DNA of 64,000 nt, taken from Vibrio ziniensis (lineage in GTDB: Bacteria; Pseudomonadota; Gammaproteobacteria; Enterobacterales; Vibrionaceae). Positions 29,849 through 39,421 of this stretch are shown in pieces. Under the pieces are notes generated by a model, which saw only the letters and a list, made by a program, of their open reading frames with translations, was not told the origin of the DNA and did not search any database. Each line of letters opens with the position of its first letter. Position 1 is the stretch's first letter. The stretch is taken from positions 496,001-560,000 of the forward strand of contig NZ_CP049331.1 of assembly GCF_011064285.1 (NCBI RefSeq), in the 5' to 3' direction. The position numbers and the translations under genes were made by a program.

Positions 29849-30619
29849 ATGTATCAGATTTATTGGACAGCTTTTGTTAGCTTGTTAAGTAAAGAAGTCA
29901 CTCGTTTTACACGAATTTGGGTGCAAACCTTGGTCCCACCTGTAATTACGATGTGCTTGTACTTCATCATATTTGGTAACTTGATTGGTTCGCGCATTGG
30001 TCAAATGAACGGTTTTAGCTATATGGAATATATAGTGCCGGGTTTGATCATGATGTCTGTTATCACTAACTCGTATTCGAACGTAGCTTCTTCATTCTTC
30101 AGTGCCAAGATGCAGAAAAATATCGAAGAGTTATTGGTAGCGCCAGTACCTAATTACGTCATTATTGCCGGATATGTGATGGGTGGAGTGACTCGTGGTC
30201 TGTTGGTAGGCGCTTTAGTGACTTTTGTTTCCTTGTTCTTTGTTCATCTAAATGTGGAGCACTGGGGTGTGATTTTCATGACGGTATTCATGACATCAAT
30301 AGTGTTTTCATTAGGCGGATTGATTAACGCGGTGTTTGCAAAAACGTTCGACGATATCTCTATTGTGCCGACATTTGTTCTTACGCCATTAACCTATTTA
30401 GGTGGCGTGTTTTATTCGATCAGTTTGCTGCCTGAGTTCTGGCAAGGTGTCTCTAAGATCAACCCGATCGTCTATATGGTGAACGCGTTCCGCTATGGTT
30501 TTTTGGGCGTATCAGATGTAGGTATCGTGACTTCATTTAGTGTATTAAGCGTATTTGTTGTCGTGCTTTATTGTGTTGCTCATTACCTAGTGACTAAAGG
30601 TAAAGGCTTACGCAGTTAA
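29849..30619 (+). CDS. yadH: ABC-2 type exporter permease YadH
   Basis: Integral membrane partner of YadG, 256 residues with about six predicted hydrophobic segments. ABC-2 motifs include MEYIVPGLIMMSV in the second helix region and LTPLTYLGGVFYSISLLPEFWQ near residues 182-203. An N-terminal amphipathic stretch (LLSKEVTRFTRIW) matches the family connecting helix. The substrate is unknown. It is followed by a bidirectional terminator facing panC. Confidence 0.92.
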   Translation: MYQIYWTAFVSLLSKEVTRFTRIWVQTLVPPVITMCLYFIIFGNLIGSRIGQMNGFSYMEYIVPGLIMMSVITNSYSNVASSFFSAKMQKNIEELLVAPVPNYVIIAGYVMGGVTRGLLVGALVTFVSLFFVHLNVEHWGVIFMTVFMTSIVFSLGGLINAVFAKTFDDISIVPTFVLTPLTYLGGVFYSISLLPEFWQGVSKINPIVYMVNAFRYGFLGVSDVGIVTSFSVLSVFVVVLYCVAHYLVTKGKGLRS

Positions 30620-30635
30620 ATACACTGAACTCAAT

Positions 30636-30666
30636 AAAAAAGGTCAACTATCGTTGACCTTTTTTA
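30636..30666. terminator. Bidirectional terminator, yadH / panC
   Basis: AAAAAAGGTCAAC-tatc-GTTGACCTTTTTT between convergent genes. Confidence 0.92.
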
Positions 30667-30669
30667 TTA

Positions 30670-31539
30670 TTAACCGTTCGATGGCTCAACCATTAAATCA
30701 ACGACTTGGTTGTCAATTAATCGGACATTACCCAAAAATGCGGACATGAGTATAACTACTTGAGTCGTATGACTTGATGGTGTTAGCAATGTTTTAGCGT
30801 CGCGAATAAATATCTCGTCAGGTTCGAACCCAGCAGCTCTAAGCTGGTCTTGAGCATCAACCACAATGGTATCGTAATCACGACGAGTACCACGAATGGT
30901 GCTGCTAATCCAGTGCATGGTACGGGCAAGAACTGGTGCTCTTTGACGCTCATCTAAGGTGAGCAAATTATTACGAGAGCTCATTGCCAAACCATCCAAT
31001 TCGCGAACAGTAGGTACACCCACGATCTCAACTTCTAAGCATAAATCTTCAACCATTTGGCGAATAACGGCGAGTTGTTGATAGTCTTTTTCGCCAAAGC
31101 AAGCCACATCAGGTTTAACGATATTAAATAACTTGGTAACAACCGTTGCTACGCCACGGAAGTGTCCTGGACGAGAAGCTCCTTCAAGCATGGTTGATAA
31201 CCCAGGAACTTCCACAGAAGTTTGCTTATCAAGTCCATTTGGATACATGATATCTGGTGTTGGCGTGAAAACGATTTCTACGCGTTCACTTGCTAGCTTG
31301 TTGTAGTCTTCTTCTAATGTGCGAGGGTAACTCTTAAGGTCATCCGCTCGTTCAAACTGCATTGGGTTGACGAAGATACTTACTATAACAACATCAGCCA
31401 ATTCACGAGCTTTGCGCACAAGAGTAAGGTGACCTTCGTGCAAGTTACCCATTGTTGGAACAAAAGCCACTTTTCGACCATCACGCTTATACTGTTGGAT
31501 CTGCTCGCGAAGAGCCGAAATGTCAGCATATGTCTGCAT
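30670..31539 (-). CDS. panC: Pantothenate synthetase
   Basis: Joins pantoate and beta-alanine with ATP to form pantothenate, the CoA precursor; 289 residues. The adenylylation HIGH-like motif is [11 protein letters not shown] near residues 30-40, and the KMSKS-equivalent region is AMSSRNNLL. Other family stretches are FVNPMQF and [10 protein letters not shown]. panB lies ten bases upstream on the same strand, so the pair is probably one operon with folK and pcnB. Confidence 0.96.
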   Translation of the reverse strand: MQTYADISALREQIQQYKRDGRKVAFVPTMGNLHEGHLTLVRKARELADVVIVSIFVNPMQFERADDLKSYPRTLEEDYNKLASERVEIVFTPTPDIMYPNGLDKQTSVEVPGLSTMLEGASRPGHFRGVATVVTKLFNIVKPDVACFGEKDYQQLAVIRQMVEDLCLEVEIVGVPTVRELDGLAMSSRNNLLTLDERQRAPVLARTMHWISSTIRGTRRDYDTIVVDAQDQLRAAGFEPDEIFIRDAKTLLTPSSHTTQVVILMSAFLGNVRLIDNQVVDLMVEPSNG

Positions 31540-31549
31540 GAATTACTCC

Positions 31550-32344
31550 TTAGGCAATAGTGTGGGCTTCATCCGGGAAGCGTCCGGCTTCTACGTCAGC
31601 AATATAAGTAGCAACAGCTTTATGCATGTCACCTGTTTCTGCAAGGAAATTTTTCGAGAACTTAGGCATGTAGTTTGCTGAAATTCCGAACATATCGTGC
31701 ATAACAAGAATTTGACCATCAGTGCTGTTACCTGCACCGATACCAATTACAGGTACCTCCAGAATTTGCGTAATACGCTCTGCCAAGCCTGCTGGCACAC
31801 ATTCTAGAAGGACGATTTGCGCACCTGCTTCTTGTAGTGCCATTGCATCTCTTACCATACGATCTGCTTGTTCTTGGTCTCGACCTTGAACTTTGTAGCC
31901 ACCGAAGATGTTGACTGATTGAGGAGTCAAACCTAAGTGCGCACACACAGGAACAGCACGTTCAGTTAGCATCTTAACGGTGTCTACTAACCAGTCGCCA
32001 CCTTCAATTTTCACCATGTTTGCACCAGCTCGCATGATTTTCGCAGCGTTTTCACATGCTTGCTCAGGTGTTGCATAGCTCATGAATGGCATATCAGCCA
32101 TCAATAGACAGTTAGGGCTGCCTTTACGTACACAGCGAGTGTGATAAGCGATATCTTCAACGCTAACTGGCAAGGTATCTGTCTCTCCTTGGAGAACCAT
32201 ACCCAGAGAGTCACCCACTAAAAGAACTGGCATCTCTTGGCTTTCAAACAGTTGCGCGAAACTCGCGTCATAGGCAGTAGAAGTAGCAAATTTACGACCT
32301 TCTTTTTTCCACTTCATTAGGTCGTTGATGGTTATTTTTTTCAT
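31550..32344 (-). CDS. panB: 3-methyl-2-oxobutanoate hydroxymethyltransferase
   Basis: First enzyme of pantothenate synthesis, which transfers hydroxymethyl from methylenetetrahydrofolate to alpha-ketoisovalerate. The protein has 264 residues. Magnesium and substrate motifs are [16 protein letters not shown] and the catalytic region [31 protein letters not shown] is near the C-terminus. It is in the pcnB-folK-panB-panC run, which also links folate and pantothenate genes. Confidence 0.96.
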   Translation of the reverse strand: MKKITINDLMKWKKEGRKFATSTAYDASFAQLFESQEMPVLLVGDSLGMVLQGETDTLPVSVEDIAYHTRCVRKGSPNCLLMADMPFMSYATPEQACENAAKIMRAGANMVKIEGGDWLVDTVKMLTERAVPVCAHLGLTPQSVNIFGGYKVQGRDQEQADRMVRDAMALQEAGAQIVLLECVPAGLAERITQILEVPVIGIGAGNSTDGQILVMHDMFGISANYMPKFSKNFLAETGDMHKAVATYIADVEAGRFPDEAHTIA

Positions 32345-32380
32345 TGTATGTCCTTACTAAGTCAATTGGTCTGAGCTTGG

Positions 32381-32881
32381 CTATTGCCAAATATTCAGCC
32401 CATTGAGCGGAACAGATTTGAGTAATTCTTGAAGCGCAGTTCCATCTGGAAGCTGTAGCTTGGGGGCTATTTCTGCAAGGGGATGCAGAACGAATTCCCT
32501 TACGCGCATACCATAATGAGGTACGGTCAATCGTTCGGAGTCGATGATCTCATTGCCAAAAAGTACGATGTCGAGATCTAAGGTTCTTGGCCCCCAACGC
32601 TCATCTTTACGGACTCGCCCTTGTTCTTGTTCAATTGCTTGAGTGCAGTCAAGCAACTCAAGAGGTGTTAACTCTGTATCAACCGCCACAACAGCATTAA
32701 TGTAATCCGGTTGATTTTGTGGACCCATTGGCGTGCTGCTGTATAGCGATGAAGCCGCGATAAAACGCGACTTCGGTAACTTGGTCAGAGCTTCAATAGC
32801 ATTGTTAGCTTGACTCACAGGATCACTGAGATTACTGCCTACTGCGATATAAACTCTTGTCATGGAGTTGCTCTGTGTCAT
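32381..32881 (-). CDS. folK: 6-hydroxymethyl-7,8-dihydropterin pyrophosphokinase
   Basis: Folate-pathway kinase that transfers pyrophosphate from ATP to the pterin; 166 residues from the ATG at 32881. The HPPK signature RVRKDERWGPRTLDLDI contains the metal-binding aspartates. The ATG overlaps the pcnB stop (ATGA). An alternative ATG at 32863 would give MTRVYIAVGSNL, the same N-terminal point as E. coli FolK, so the true start may be six codons later. Neither has a strong ribosome site. Confidence 0.93.
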   Translation of the reverse strand: MTQSNSMTRVYIAVGSNLSDPVSQANNAIEALTKLPKSRFIAASSLYSSTPMGPQNQPDYINAVVAVDTELTPLELLDCTQAIEQEQGRVRKDERWGPRTLDLDIVLFGNEIIDSERLTVPHYGMRVREFVLHPLAEIAPKLQLPDGTALQELLKSVPLNGLNIWQ

Positions 32882-34239
32882 GACGTTGGCTTGCTCTTTT
32901 TCTTACGTGTCGATGGGCGACGACGGCGTGTACTTGATGGTTTACTCACGCTATCTAAGTCAGTCACCATTGCTTGACGCATGTTGCGACCCGCTGTTTG
33001 GAAAGTTTGCCACCAATCAGCCAGTTGCTTCACTTCGCCATCTTCAACTTCACCACGCATTTCTAGGAAATCAAAACCAGCACGGAACTTATTCAGTTCC
33101 ATCAAGCGGAATGCGCGTTTACCATTGCGGCGAGGCAGGCGTAATTGTAGCTGCCAAATTTCGCGCATTGTCGCAGTGTGACGGCGAGGAATCGCGATAG
33201 ATTTCACTACTTCATCGAGGATTTTATTGCTCGCTTCCATGATGGCATCGTAATAATTAAGGTTATGCGTTTCCATCATCTCTTCAGCAAGCTTGACCAT
33301 CGGATACCAGAAAATGGCTGCAAACATGAAGGCAGGATTGATTCTCTTATCTTCTTCAATGCGCTGGTCGGTAGAATCCAACACAAGATCGAGCATGTGC
33401 TCAGTTTGAGATGAATAATCTTCAGTGAAATGACGTGCAATCGTCGGGAATACTTGTTGGAACAAGTTGTATTCACGCATCAGGTGGTAAGTTTCCAAAC
33501 CGTGTCCTGATTGCAGCATCTTCAGCATTTCTTCGTAAAGACGTGCCGCTGGGATATCACGCAGTAATGGCGCGAGCTCCTCAATAGGTGCAGCCGTGTC
33601 TTCTTCGATGTCGAAATCGAGTTTTACTGCAAAGCGTACAGCCCGAAGCATACGAACAGGGTCTTCGCGGTAACGGGTTTCAGGGTCGCCAATAAGACGA
33701 ACTAATCTGTCTTCCAGATCTTCTAAACCGCCAGCATAATCGTGAATGCTGTAATCCGCGATGTTGTAGTACATGGCGTTGATGGTGAAGTCTCGACGCT
33801 CTGCATCTTCATCGATGGTGCCGTAGACGTTATCACGCAGCAGCATTCCTGCTTCTGACTGAGCAGCAAGCTGTTTATTTTCTTCTTGGTGATGGCCTCG
33901 GAAAGTCGCAACTTCAATGATGTCACGTCCAAACATAATGTGTGCAAGACGGAAACGACGACCGATCAGACGGCAGTTACGGAATAACTGGCGAATTTCT
34001 TCAGGTGTTGCGTTAGTTGCTATATCGAAGTCTTTTGGTACTTCTTCGAGGAGTAAATCTCGAACACCACCACCGACTAGGTAGGCGTCAAAACCCGCAC
34101 CCTGGAGGCGATACAACACCTTTAACGCGTTATCGCTAATCTGCTTACGCGAAATGTTGTGCTCTTGGCGCGTGACGATATTCAAGTCTAAGCTTGGATA
34201 TATGTGATGTTCGCTTTCGTTTAAGTCGTTGTTATTCAT
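32878..34239 (-). CDS. pcnB: Poly(A) polymerase I
   Basis: Adds 3' poly(A) tails that mark RNA for decay; 453 residues from the ATG. The class II nucleotidyltransferase motif is LVGGGVRDLLL...KDFDIATNATPEEI, followed by RRDFTINAMYYN and the RNA-binding REDPVRMLRAVRFA. A basic tail (RRRRPSTRKKKS) matches E. coli. The ATG at 34239 has almost no ribosome site. The frame remains open upstream to an ATT at 34278, and that extension resembles the E. coli N-terminus, whose gene starts with AUU (see findings). Confidence 0.93.
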   Translation of the reverse strand: MNNNDLNESEHHIYPSLDLNIVTRQEHNISRKQISDNALKVLYRLQGAGFDAYLVGGGVRDLLLEEVPKDFDIATNATPEEIRQLFRNCRLIGRRFRLAHIMFGRDIIEVATFRGHHQEENKQLAAQSEAGMLLRDNVYGTIDEDAERRDFTINAMYYNIADYSIHDYAGGLEDLEDRLVRLIGDPETRYREDPVRMLRAVRFAVKLDFDIEEDTAAPIEELAPLLRDIPAARLYEEMLKMLQSGHGLETYHLMREYNLFQQVFPTIARHFTEDYSSQTEHMLDLVLDSTDQRIEEDKRINPAFMFAAIFWYPMVKLAEEMMETHNLNYYDAIMEASNKILDEVVKSIAIPRRHTATMREIWQLQLRLPRRNGKRAFRLMELNKFRAGFDFLEMRGEVEDGEVKQLADWWQTFQTAGRNMRQAMVTDLDSVSKPSSTRRRRPSTRKKKSKPTS

Positions 34240-34349
34240 GTATTTTTTACAATGATTGGTGTTGCCTTTTGTGTCAATAACTTTTGACGTTATCTTTCAA
34301 ATAGGCTGGATTTGCGGCTAATAATAGCTTACCAGGCGTCATTTGAGAA

Positions 34350-35219
34350 TCACGGTGTGATCTCGATCTGCTCTGGAAGCTGCCCAATGTGCCAATTTTC
34401 TGTTCCCCAGAGAATGATCTCATTGATACGACCTTCAATCATTTCATCGGGAAGGTTAAATCCTAAAAACTGCATCGCCTTTATCAGCGTTGGTCTAGGG
34501 TTATTTGCATCAATCGCTGTTGCATGGTTTTGCTTTGAAAGCTTATTACCATTGATGTCCATCGCCAGCGGTAAATGCAGATAGCTGATCGGTGTCTGAT
34601 TCAGCGTTTTATATAAGCTGATTTGGCGACCTGTTGGCTCAATCAAATCAGCGCCCCGAACCACTTCGGTAACGCCTTGGTTAACATCATCAATCACCAC
34701 TGCTAAGTTATACGCATATAGACCATCTCGGCGTTTAATAATGAAATCTTCTTTGCTCAATGCTTCTGGTATTGTCATTTCACCATGTTTCAGGTCGATG
34801 AATGACGAGACTGGATAGTCCATTCGCAATCGAACGGAGCATTCAGATCTATTGGTTAACCCCTTATCCCGACAAGTTCCAAGATAGAAATCTCCAGAAT
34901 CTTTAATCTGTTTACGCGTGCACTGGCATAAGTATGCTTGACCAGAGGCGAGCCATTGATCGATTTGCTGTTGATATAGATGGTGACGCTGACTCTGATA
35001 AACAACCTCGCCATCCCACTCTAATCCATAAGCTTCTATTGCTTTTAAAATAAGATCGGCTGCTCCAGGCATCTCTCTTGGTGGATCGAGATCTTCTATT
35101 CTTACTAACCATTGACCAAGTTGTGACTTGGCTTGGAAGTAACTACCTAATGCGGCGACTAATGAACCAAAATGTAATGGTCCAGAAGGAGAAGGAGCGA
35201 AACGACCAACGTAACTCAT
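34350..35219 (-). CDS. gluQ: Glutamyl-Q tRNA(Asp) synthetase
   Basis: Truncated glutamyl-tRNA synthetase paralogue that attaches glutamate to queuosine in tRNA(Asp); 289 residues, lacking the anticodon-binding domain. The HIGH-type motif is FAPSPSGPLHFGSL, the zinc site is CQCTRK...YLGTC, and the KMSKS equivalent is KLSKQNHA. It lies between dksA and pcnB, its usual position in gamma-proteobacteria. Confidence 0.95.
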   Translation of the reverse strand: MSYVGRFAPSPSGPLHFGSLVAALGSYFQAKSQLGQWLVRIEDLDPPREMPGAADLILKAIEAYGLEWDGEVVYQSQRHHLYQQQIDQWLASGQAYLCQCTRKQIKDSGDFYLGTCRDKGLTNRSECSVRLRMDYPVSSFIDLKHGEMTIPEALSKEDFIIKRRDGLYAYNLAVVIDDVNQGVTEVVRGADLIEPTGRQISLYKTLNQTPISYLHLPLAMDINGNKLSKQNHATAIDANNPRPTLIKAMQFLGFNLPDEMIEGRINEIILWGTENWHIGQLPEQIEITP

Positions 35220-35302
35220 AATGCCTATGTTTACTTAAGAATATTTATGAAAGAAGTGTAAGTATCAAGCTTAATGATGTCATTGGCTATTTTTTTCGAC
35301 CT

Positions 35303-35453
35303 TATACCAACAACGTTAATTTGATAATCAAATTGGTTCTGAGCACCCACAACCTCCTAGCCATGGATGGCTCGGCGGAGCTCCAAGGAAGGGTTTGTTT
35401 GAGTTTGTATTCTGTACTCATTGTTTTATATCAAACAGATTAATAATGGCATA
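35303..35453. repeat. Palindromic dispersed repeat, copy 2
   Basis: About 150 bp with the shared core at 35359-35382. The outer arms differ from copy 1 but pair with each other: TATACCA...GTTAATTTGATAAT on the left against TATGCCATTATTAATC...TTTGATAT on the reversed right. The inner arms are only weakly complementary, so this is the most degraded of the three copies. Confidence 0.7.
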
Positions 35454-35490
35454 GGCATTATTTCTTTTATGAAAGTCGTGCCAAAATAGC

Positions 35491-35519
35491 AAAACAAAAA
35501 GGGAGCAATTGCTCCCTTA
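35491..35519 (-). terminator. Intrinsic terminator of dksA
   Basis: On the minus strand, AAGGGAGCAATTGCTCCCTT is followed by TTTGTTTTG, 17 bases after the dksA stop. Confidence 0.88.
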
Positions 35520-35535
35520 GTGACATCTGTTGGGG

Positions 35536-35982
35536 TTAACCCATCATTTGCTTTTCTTTGATTTCTGCAAGAGTTTTACAGTCGATACAAAGGTCAGCAG
35601 TAGGGCGGGCTTCTAAGCGACGAATGCCAATTTCAACACCACAAGATTCACAGAAACCGAAGTCATCTTCTTTTAGCTTGTCTAGTGTCTTTTCGATCTT
35701 CTTAATCAAGCGACGTTCACGGTCACGATTACGAAGTTCTAGGCTGAATTCTTCTTCTTGAGAAGCGCGGTCAACAGGGTCAGGAAAGTTTGCCGCTTCG
35801 TCCTGCATATGGTGCACAGTGCGATCAACTTCTTCCCTGAGCTGGTTGCGCCAAGCTTGTAAAATTTTCGTAAAATGAGCCACTTGCTCAGGTGACATGT
35901 ATTCTTCACCTGCTTTTTCTTGGTATGGCTCAACACCTGCAATGGCTAGGATGCCTAGCGTTTTCTTTTTGGATTCTGGCAT
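35536..35982 (-). CDS. dksA: RNA polymerase-binding transcription factor DksA
   Basis: Secondary-channel factor that works with ppGpp in the stringent response; 148 residues. The coiled coil spans about residues 35-108, with the tip aspartates D68 and D71 in [10 protein letters not shown]. The zinc finger uses C111, C114, C132 and C135. All functional residues are present. It is upstream of gluQ on the same strand, separated by a terminator and a repeat element. Confidence 0.97.
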   Translation of the reverse strand: MPESKKKTLGILAIAGVEPYQEKAGEEYMSPEQVAHFTKILQAWRNQLREEVDRTVHHMQDEAANFPDPVDRASQEEEFSLELRNRDRERRLIKKIEKTLDKLKEDDFGFCESCGVEIGIRRLEARPTADLCIDCKTLAEIKEKQMMG

Positions 35983-36107
35983 ACAGCATCTCCTACTAAC
36001 ACCTAGTCAACTGCTATCGCAGTCAATTTAAGGCGGGTATCTATAGCAAAAAGAAGTAATTGAGGCAAACACTGTTTTACAAAGTTATCGTTAATATGAA
36101 GGTTCCA

Positions 36108-36863
36108 TCAATTTTTTGATGATTGATGAAAAAATTCGATTGCCGATACGAGTTGTATTCCATTGTTTGAAAGTTGTGCTTTGTAGCATAGTACTTCCAC
36201 GCCAGCTTCTTGTGCAATTTTTAACAATTGTGAATAGTTCGCGTCTATATGGTGAGCGGGGGAGACTTTTTCAATCCCTGAGTGTAAAACTGTGAATAAA
36301 AGTACGGCCCGGCTCCCACTTTGGACCATTTCTGACAGTTCTCGTAAGTGTTTTTGCCCACGAGTGGTGATTGCATCAGGGAAATAACCTTGTCCAATGC
36401 GTTGATTCTCTTCTCCGCTCTCTAAATTACGTTCATCCAATAGAGTCACGCTTTTCACTTCTACATAACAGTGTGGTTTAGATTCGCTGCAGAGCAAGAT
36501 ATCAATGCGACTATTTTCAGCACCATACTTCACTTCTGTGCGTAACTGCTCATAACCTTGTAATTCTTTAATCGTCCCGTTATAGATTGCCTCGACGGCA
36601 AGCTGATTTGCTCGTGCTGTGTTAATGCAAATTTGATGACCTTGCGCCGTTTCTGTTATCTCCCAACTGTGAGGGTATTTACGTTTTATATTGTCAGATG
36701 TTGAATACCAAACTTGGTTTCCTGACTCGGCACACCCGGTCATAGACCCCGTATTGGCACAGTGAATAGTGATTTGCTTTCCATCTTTTAATTCAATATC
36801 CGCAAGAAAACGCTTGTAGCGTTTAATTAGTGTCGCGCGCTCTAGCGCTGGTATAAATTGCAT
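36108..36863 (-). CDS. sfsA: SfsA family protein (DNA-binding / sugar fermentation stimulation)
   Basis: SfsA-family protein of 251 residues with an N-terminal OB-like part and a restriction-endonuclease-like fold. Family stretches are [21 protein letters not shown] and the nuclease-like [14 protein letters not shown]. The E. coli protein was described as a regulator of maltose metabolism genes, but its biochemical role remains unclear. It is divergent from hrpB, a conserved arrangement. Confidence 0.92.
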   Translation of the reverse strand: MQFIPALERATLIKRYKRFLADIELKDGKQITIHCANTGSMTGCAESGNQVWYSTSDNIKRKYPHSWEITETAQGHQICINTARANQLAVEAIYNGTIKELQGYEQLRTEVKYGAENSRIDILLCSESKPHCYVEVKSVTLLDERNLESGEENQRIGQGYFPDAITTRGQKHLRELSEMVQSGSRAVLLFTVLHSGIEKVSPAHHIDANYSQLLKIAQEAGVEVLCYKAQLSNNGIQLVSAIEFFHQSSKN

Positions 36864-36937
36864 CGAGATCCCTGTACTGTTTTTATGTACAATGCTTTGG
36901 TTGTCAATCTGGGATATTTAAACATAAGGACATTCTC

Positions 36938-39421
36938 TTGTCACAACTGCCGATCCACGCGGTGATACCTGATTTGCTTGCAGGTGTTGAGCACTCTCCC
37001 CAACTGATTTTGAAAGCGGCACCCGGCGCGGGTAAGTCGACTTATTTTCCACTCGCGTTGCTCAAATCTGGATTAGTAGACGGGAAAATAATTATGCTCG
37101 AGCCTAGGCGATTGGCAGCGAGAAACATCGCTCGTTACTTATCTGAGCAACTGGGTGAGCAAGTGGGGAAAACCATTGGTTATCGTGTTAGGGGAGAAAC
37201 AAAAGTTAGCCACGATACTCGTTTGGAGGTCGTTACTGAAGGAATCATGACACGCATGATCCAAAGTGATCCTGAACTGGATGGTATTGGTGCGTTGATT
37301 TTTGATGAATTCCACGAACGCAGTATTCATGCTGATACGGCTCTGGCATTAAGCTTAGAAGTGCAATCGGTACTTCGTGAAGACTTAAAAATCATCGTCA
37401 TGTCAGCAACCTTAGATCAAGCTGCACTGCAACAGTTATTACCTCTAGCTGCCTATGTGGAATCAGACGGCAGAGGTTATCCGATTGAGGTTCGCTATCA
37501 TTCATTGAGTATGAATGATCCTTTGGTTCCTGCGATGGCTAAGCAAATTAGAAGTCTAATCAATAACGAACAAGGCTCTCTGCTCGCATTTTTGCCGGGC
37601 GCTGCAAGTATTATGTCTTTAGCAGAACAACTCAGTGATCTTCCAAACGATGTTGATGTTTGTCCTATTTATGGACAAATGAATTTTTCTGATCAGCAAA
37701 AAGCGATTTCTGCGCCACCACCAGGGAAGCGCAAAGTTGTACTGGCGACCAACATTGCAGAGACTTCATTAACTATTGAAGGTATACGTATAGTTGTGGA
37801 TTCAGGTTTGGAGCGAGTTGCTCGATTTGATTTGAAAACTGGCATTACTCGTTTAGAGCAAGTCAGAATTGCTCAGTCATCCTCTGAACAGCGAGCTGGT
37901 CGGGCTGGACGTTTAGAAGCGGGGATTTGCATGCGCTTATACAGTGAGTCTCAATTTTACCAGCAGCCCAAAGTATCCATTCCCGAAATACTGCAAAGTG
38001 ACCTTGCTCCACTTGTGTTAGAGCTAGCGCAGTGGGGAGTAAAAAACGCTAATGAGTTGCAGTGGCTGGATTTACCACCGATACCAGCCATCAACCAAGC
38101 CCAGTCTTTATTGATTTCTTTGGGACTAATCGACAAACACAATCAACTGACAAGTATGGGCAAAGAGGCGCATCGCTTAGGTGTTGAACCTCGCATCGCT
38201 GCCATGTTGCTAAAAGTAGAGAATAAAAATTCTGTACTGTTAAACAGCGCTTTGGCTCTAGCTGCTCTGCTTGAAGAACCTGAAAAGCAGATACTCGATT
38301 TGCAATATAGCTTGCACCGTTGGCAGCAAGGGAATCATCCTAAATCCAAGCAAATGACACAAAGAGCCGTTGCTCTGGCTAACAAGTTGGACTGTGTGTT
38401 TTCGTTAAATGAGGTAAAGAGCCACTTGTTGCCTTTGGTGGCTTGTTTAGCGTTTCCTGATCGGATAGCTCAAAAGCGAGGTCAAGCTTATGGTCAATTC
38501 TTATTGGCAAATGGGCACGGTGCTTTTATTGATGAGTTACAACCTCTGGCTGCCATTGACTATGTTGTTGCGCTTGATTTGATGAGGTCACAGAGTCCAT
38601 CAAACCAAGTAAGTCAATCAAGTCGTATCTTCTGTGCTTTGGCGTTGGACATTACGGATTTGGAATCGCAATTTGGCTCATTATTTCTAACCACTGAACA
38701 GGTGGATTGGGATGAAAAAGCTGGGCGCTTAGTGGCTGAAGAACGTTGTTGCTTGGGGGAGCTTGTTATTCGCCGCCGTGCTTTGCCTGAACCAGATAAA
38801 CAAAAAATGACGCAAGCCTTGCTTAATTATGTCGAGCGCAAAGGACTTTCAGTTTTAAACTGGAGTGACGACTCTCTACAGTGGTTGGAGCGGGTTCGTT
38901 GTGCAATAGATTGGCTTGATGATGAAGAGTGGCCCGCGATGGATGAGGCAAGCCTGTTGTGCGAATTAAGAGATTGGTTAGAGCCTTATCTGATAGGCAT
39001 TACATCAGTCAAAGCATTGCAAAAAATAAATTTGATCGAAGCGCTTAATGCTAGGTTGGGTTGGCCTTTAAATCAGCAGTTAGATGAATGGCTGCCCGTG
39101 GACCATGTTCTGCCAACCGGAACACATAAAAAAATCCGTTATCAACGTGGCAAGGAACCTGTGCTTTCGGTTCGCATGCAGGAAGTGTTTGGTGAACAAA
39201 CATCACCAGTTATTGCCAAAGGGCGCCAAGCGATAGTGATGGAACTTCTCTCTCCAGCACAAAGACCATTACAGGTAACGCGCGATCTGGCAGGCTTTTG
39301 GGCTGGTGCCTATAAAGAAGTGCAAAAAGAGATGAAGGGACGATACCCCAAGCATGTATGGCCTGATGATCCTGCTAACCACATTGCAACCACCAAAACC
39401 AAACGACAATTGAATTCATGA
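36938..39421 (+). CDS. hrpB: ATP-dependent helicase HrpB
   Basis: DExH-box RNA helicase-like protein of 827 residues, of unclear cellular role. Motif I is KAAPGAGKST, motif II DEFHERS, motif III SATLD and motif VI QRAGRAGRLEAG. Helicase-associated HA2 and HrpB-specific C-terminal domains follow. It starts with TTG at 36938 behind AAGGA. The stop overlaps the mrcB ATG by four bases, so the two genes are translationally coupled. Confidence 0.95.
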   Translation: MSQLPIHAVIPDLLAGVEHSPQLILKAAPGAGKSTYFPLALLKSGLVDGKIIMLEPRRLAARNIARYLSEQLGEQVGKTIGYRVRGETKVSHDTRLEVVTEGIMTRMIQSDPELDGIGALIFDEFHERSIHADTALALSLEVQSVLREDLKIIVMSATLDQAALQQLLPLAAYVESDGRGYPIEVRYHSLSMNDPLVPAMAKQIRSLINNEQGSLLAFLPGAASIMSLAEQLSDLPNDVDVCPIYGQMNFSDQQKAISAPPPGKRKVVLATNIAETSLTIEGIRIVVDSGLERVARFDLKTGITRLEQVRIAQSSSEQRAGRAGRLEAGICMRLYSESQFYQQPKVSIPEILQSDLAPLVLELAQWGVKNANELQWLDLPPIPAINQAQSLLISLGLIDKHNQLTSMGKEAHRLGVEPRIAAMLLKVENKNSVLLNSALALAALLEEPEKQILDLQYSLHRWQQGNHPKSKQMTQRAVALANKLDCVFSLNEVKSHLLPLVACLAFPDRIAQKRGQAYGQFLLANGHGAFIDELQPLAAIDYVVALDLMRSQSPSNQVSQSSRIFCALALDITDLESQFGSLFLTTEQVDWDEKAGRLVAEERCCLGELVIRRRALPEPDKQKMTQALLNYVERKGLSVLNWSDDSLQWLERVRCAIDWLDDEEWPAMDEASLLCELRDWLEPYLIGITSVKALQKINLIEALNARLGWPLNQQLDEWLPVDHVLPTGTHKKIRYQRGKEPVLSVRMQEVFGEQTSPVIAKGRQAIVMELLSPAQRPLQVTRDLAGFWAGAYKEVQKEMKGRYPKHVWPDDPANHIATTKTKRQLNS

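Larger units (their letters stand above)
35220..35535. other. gluQ-dksA intergenic region (316 bp)
   Basis: Non-coding. It contains palindromic repeat copy 2 (about 35303-35453) and the dksA terminator (35491-35519). An AT-rich segment of about 80 bp remains upstream of gluQ and probably holds its promoter. No small gene was recognised. Confidence 0.7.

Noticed and set aside
34312..34584. Plus-strand open frame across the end of gluQ
   Set aside because: Lies opposite recognised coding sequence and has no ribosome site or recognisable domain.
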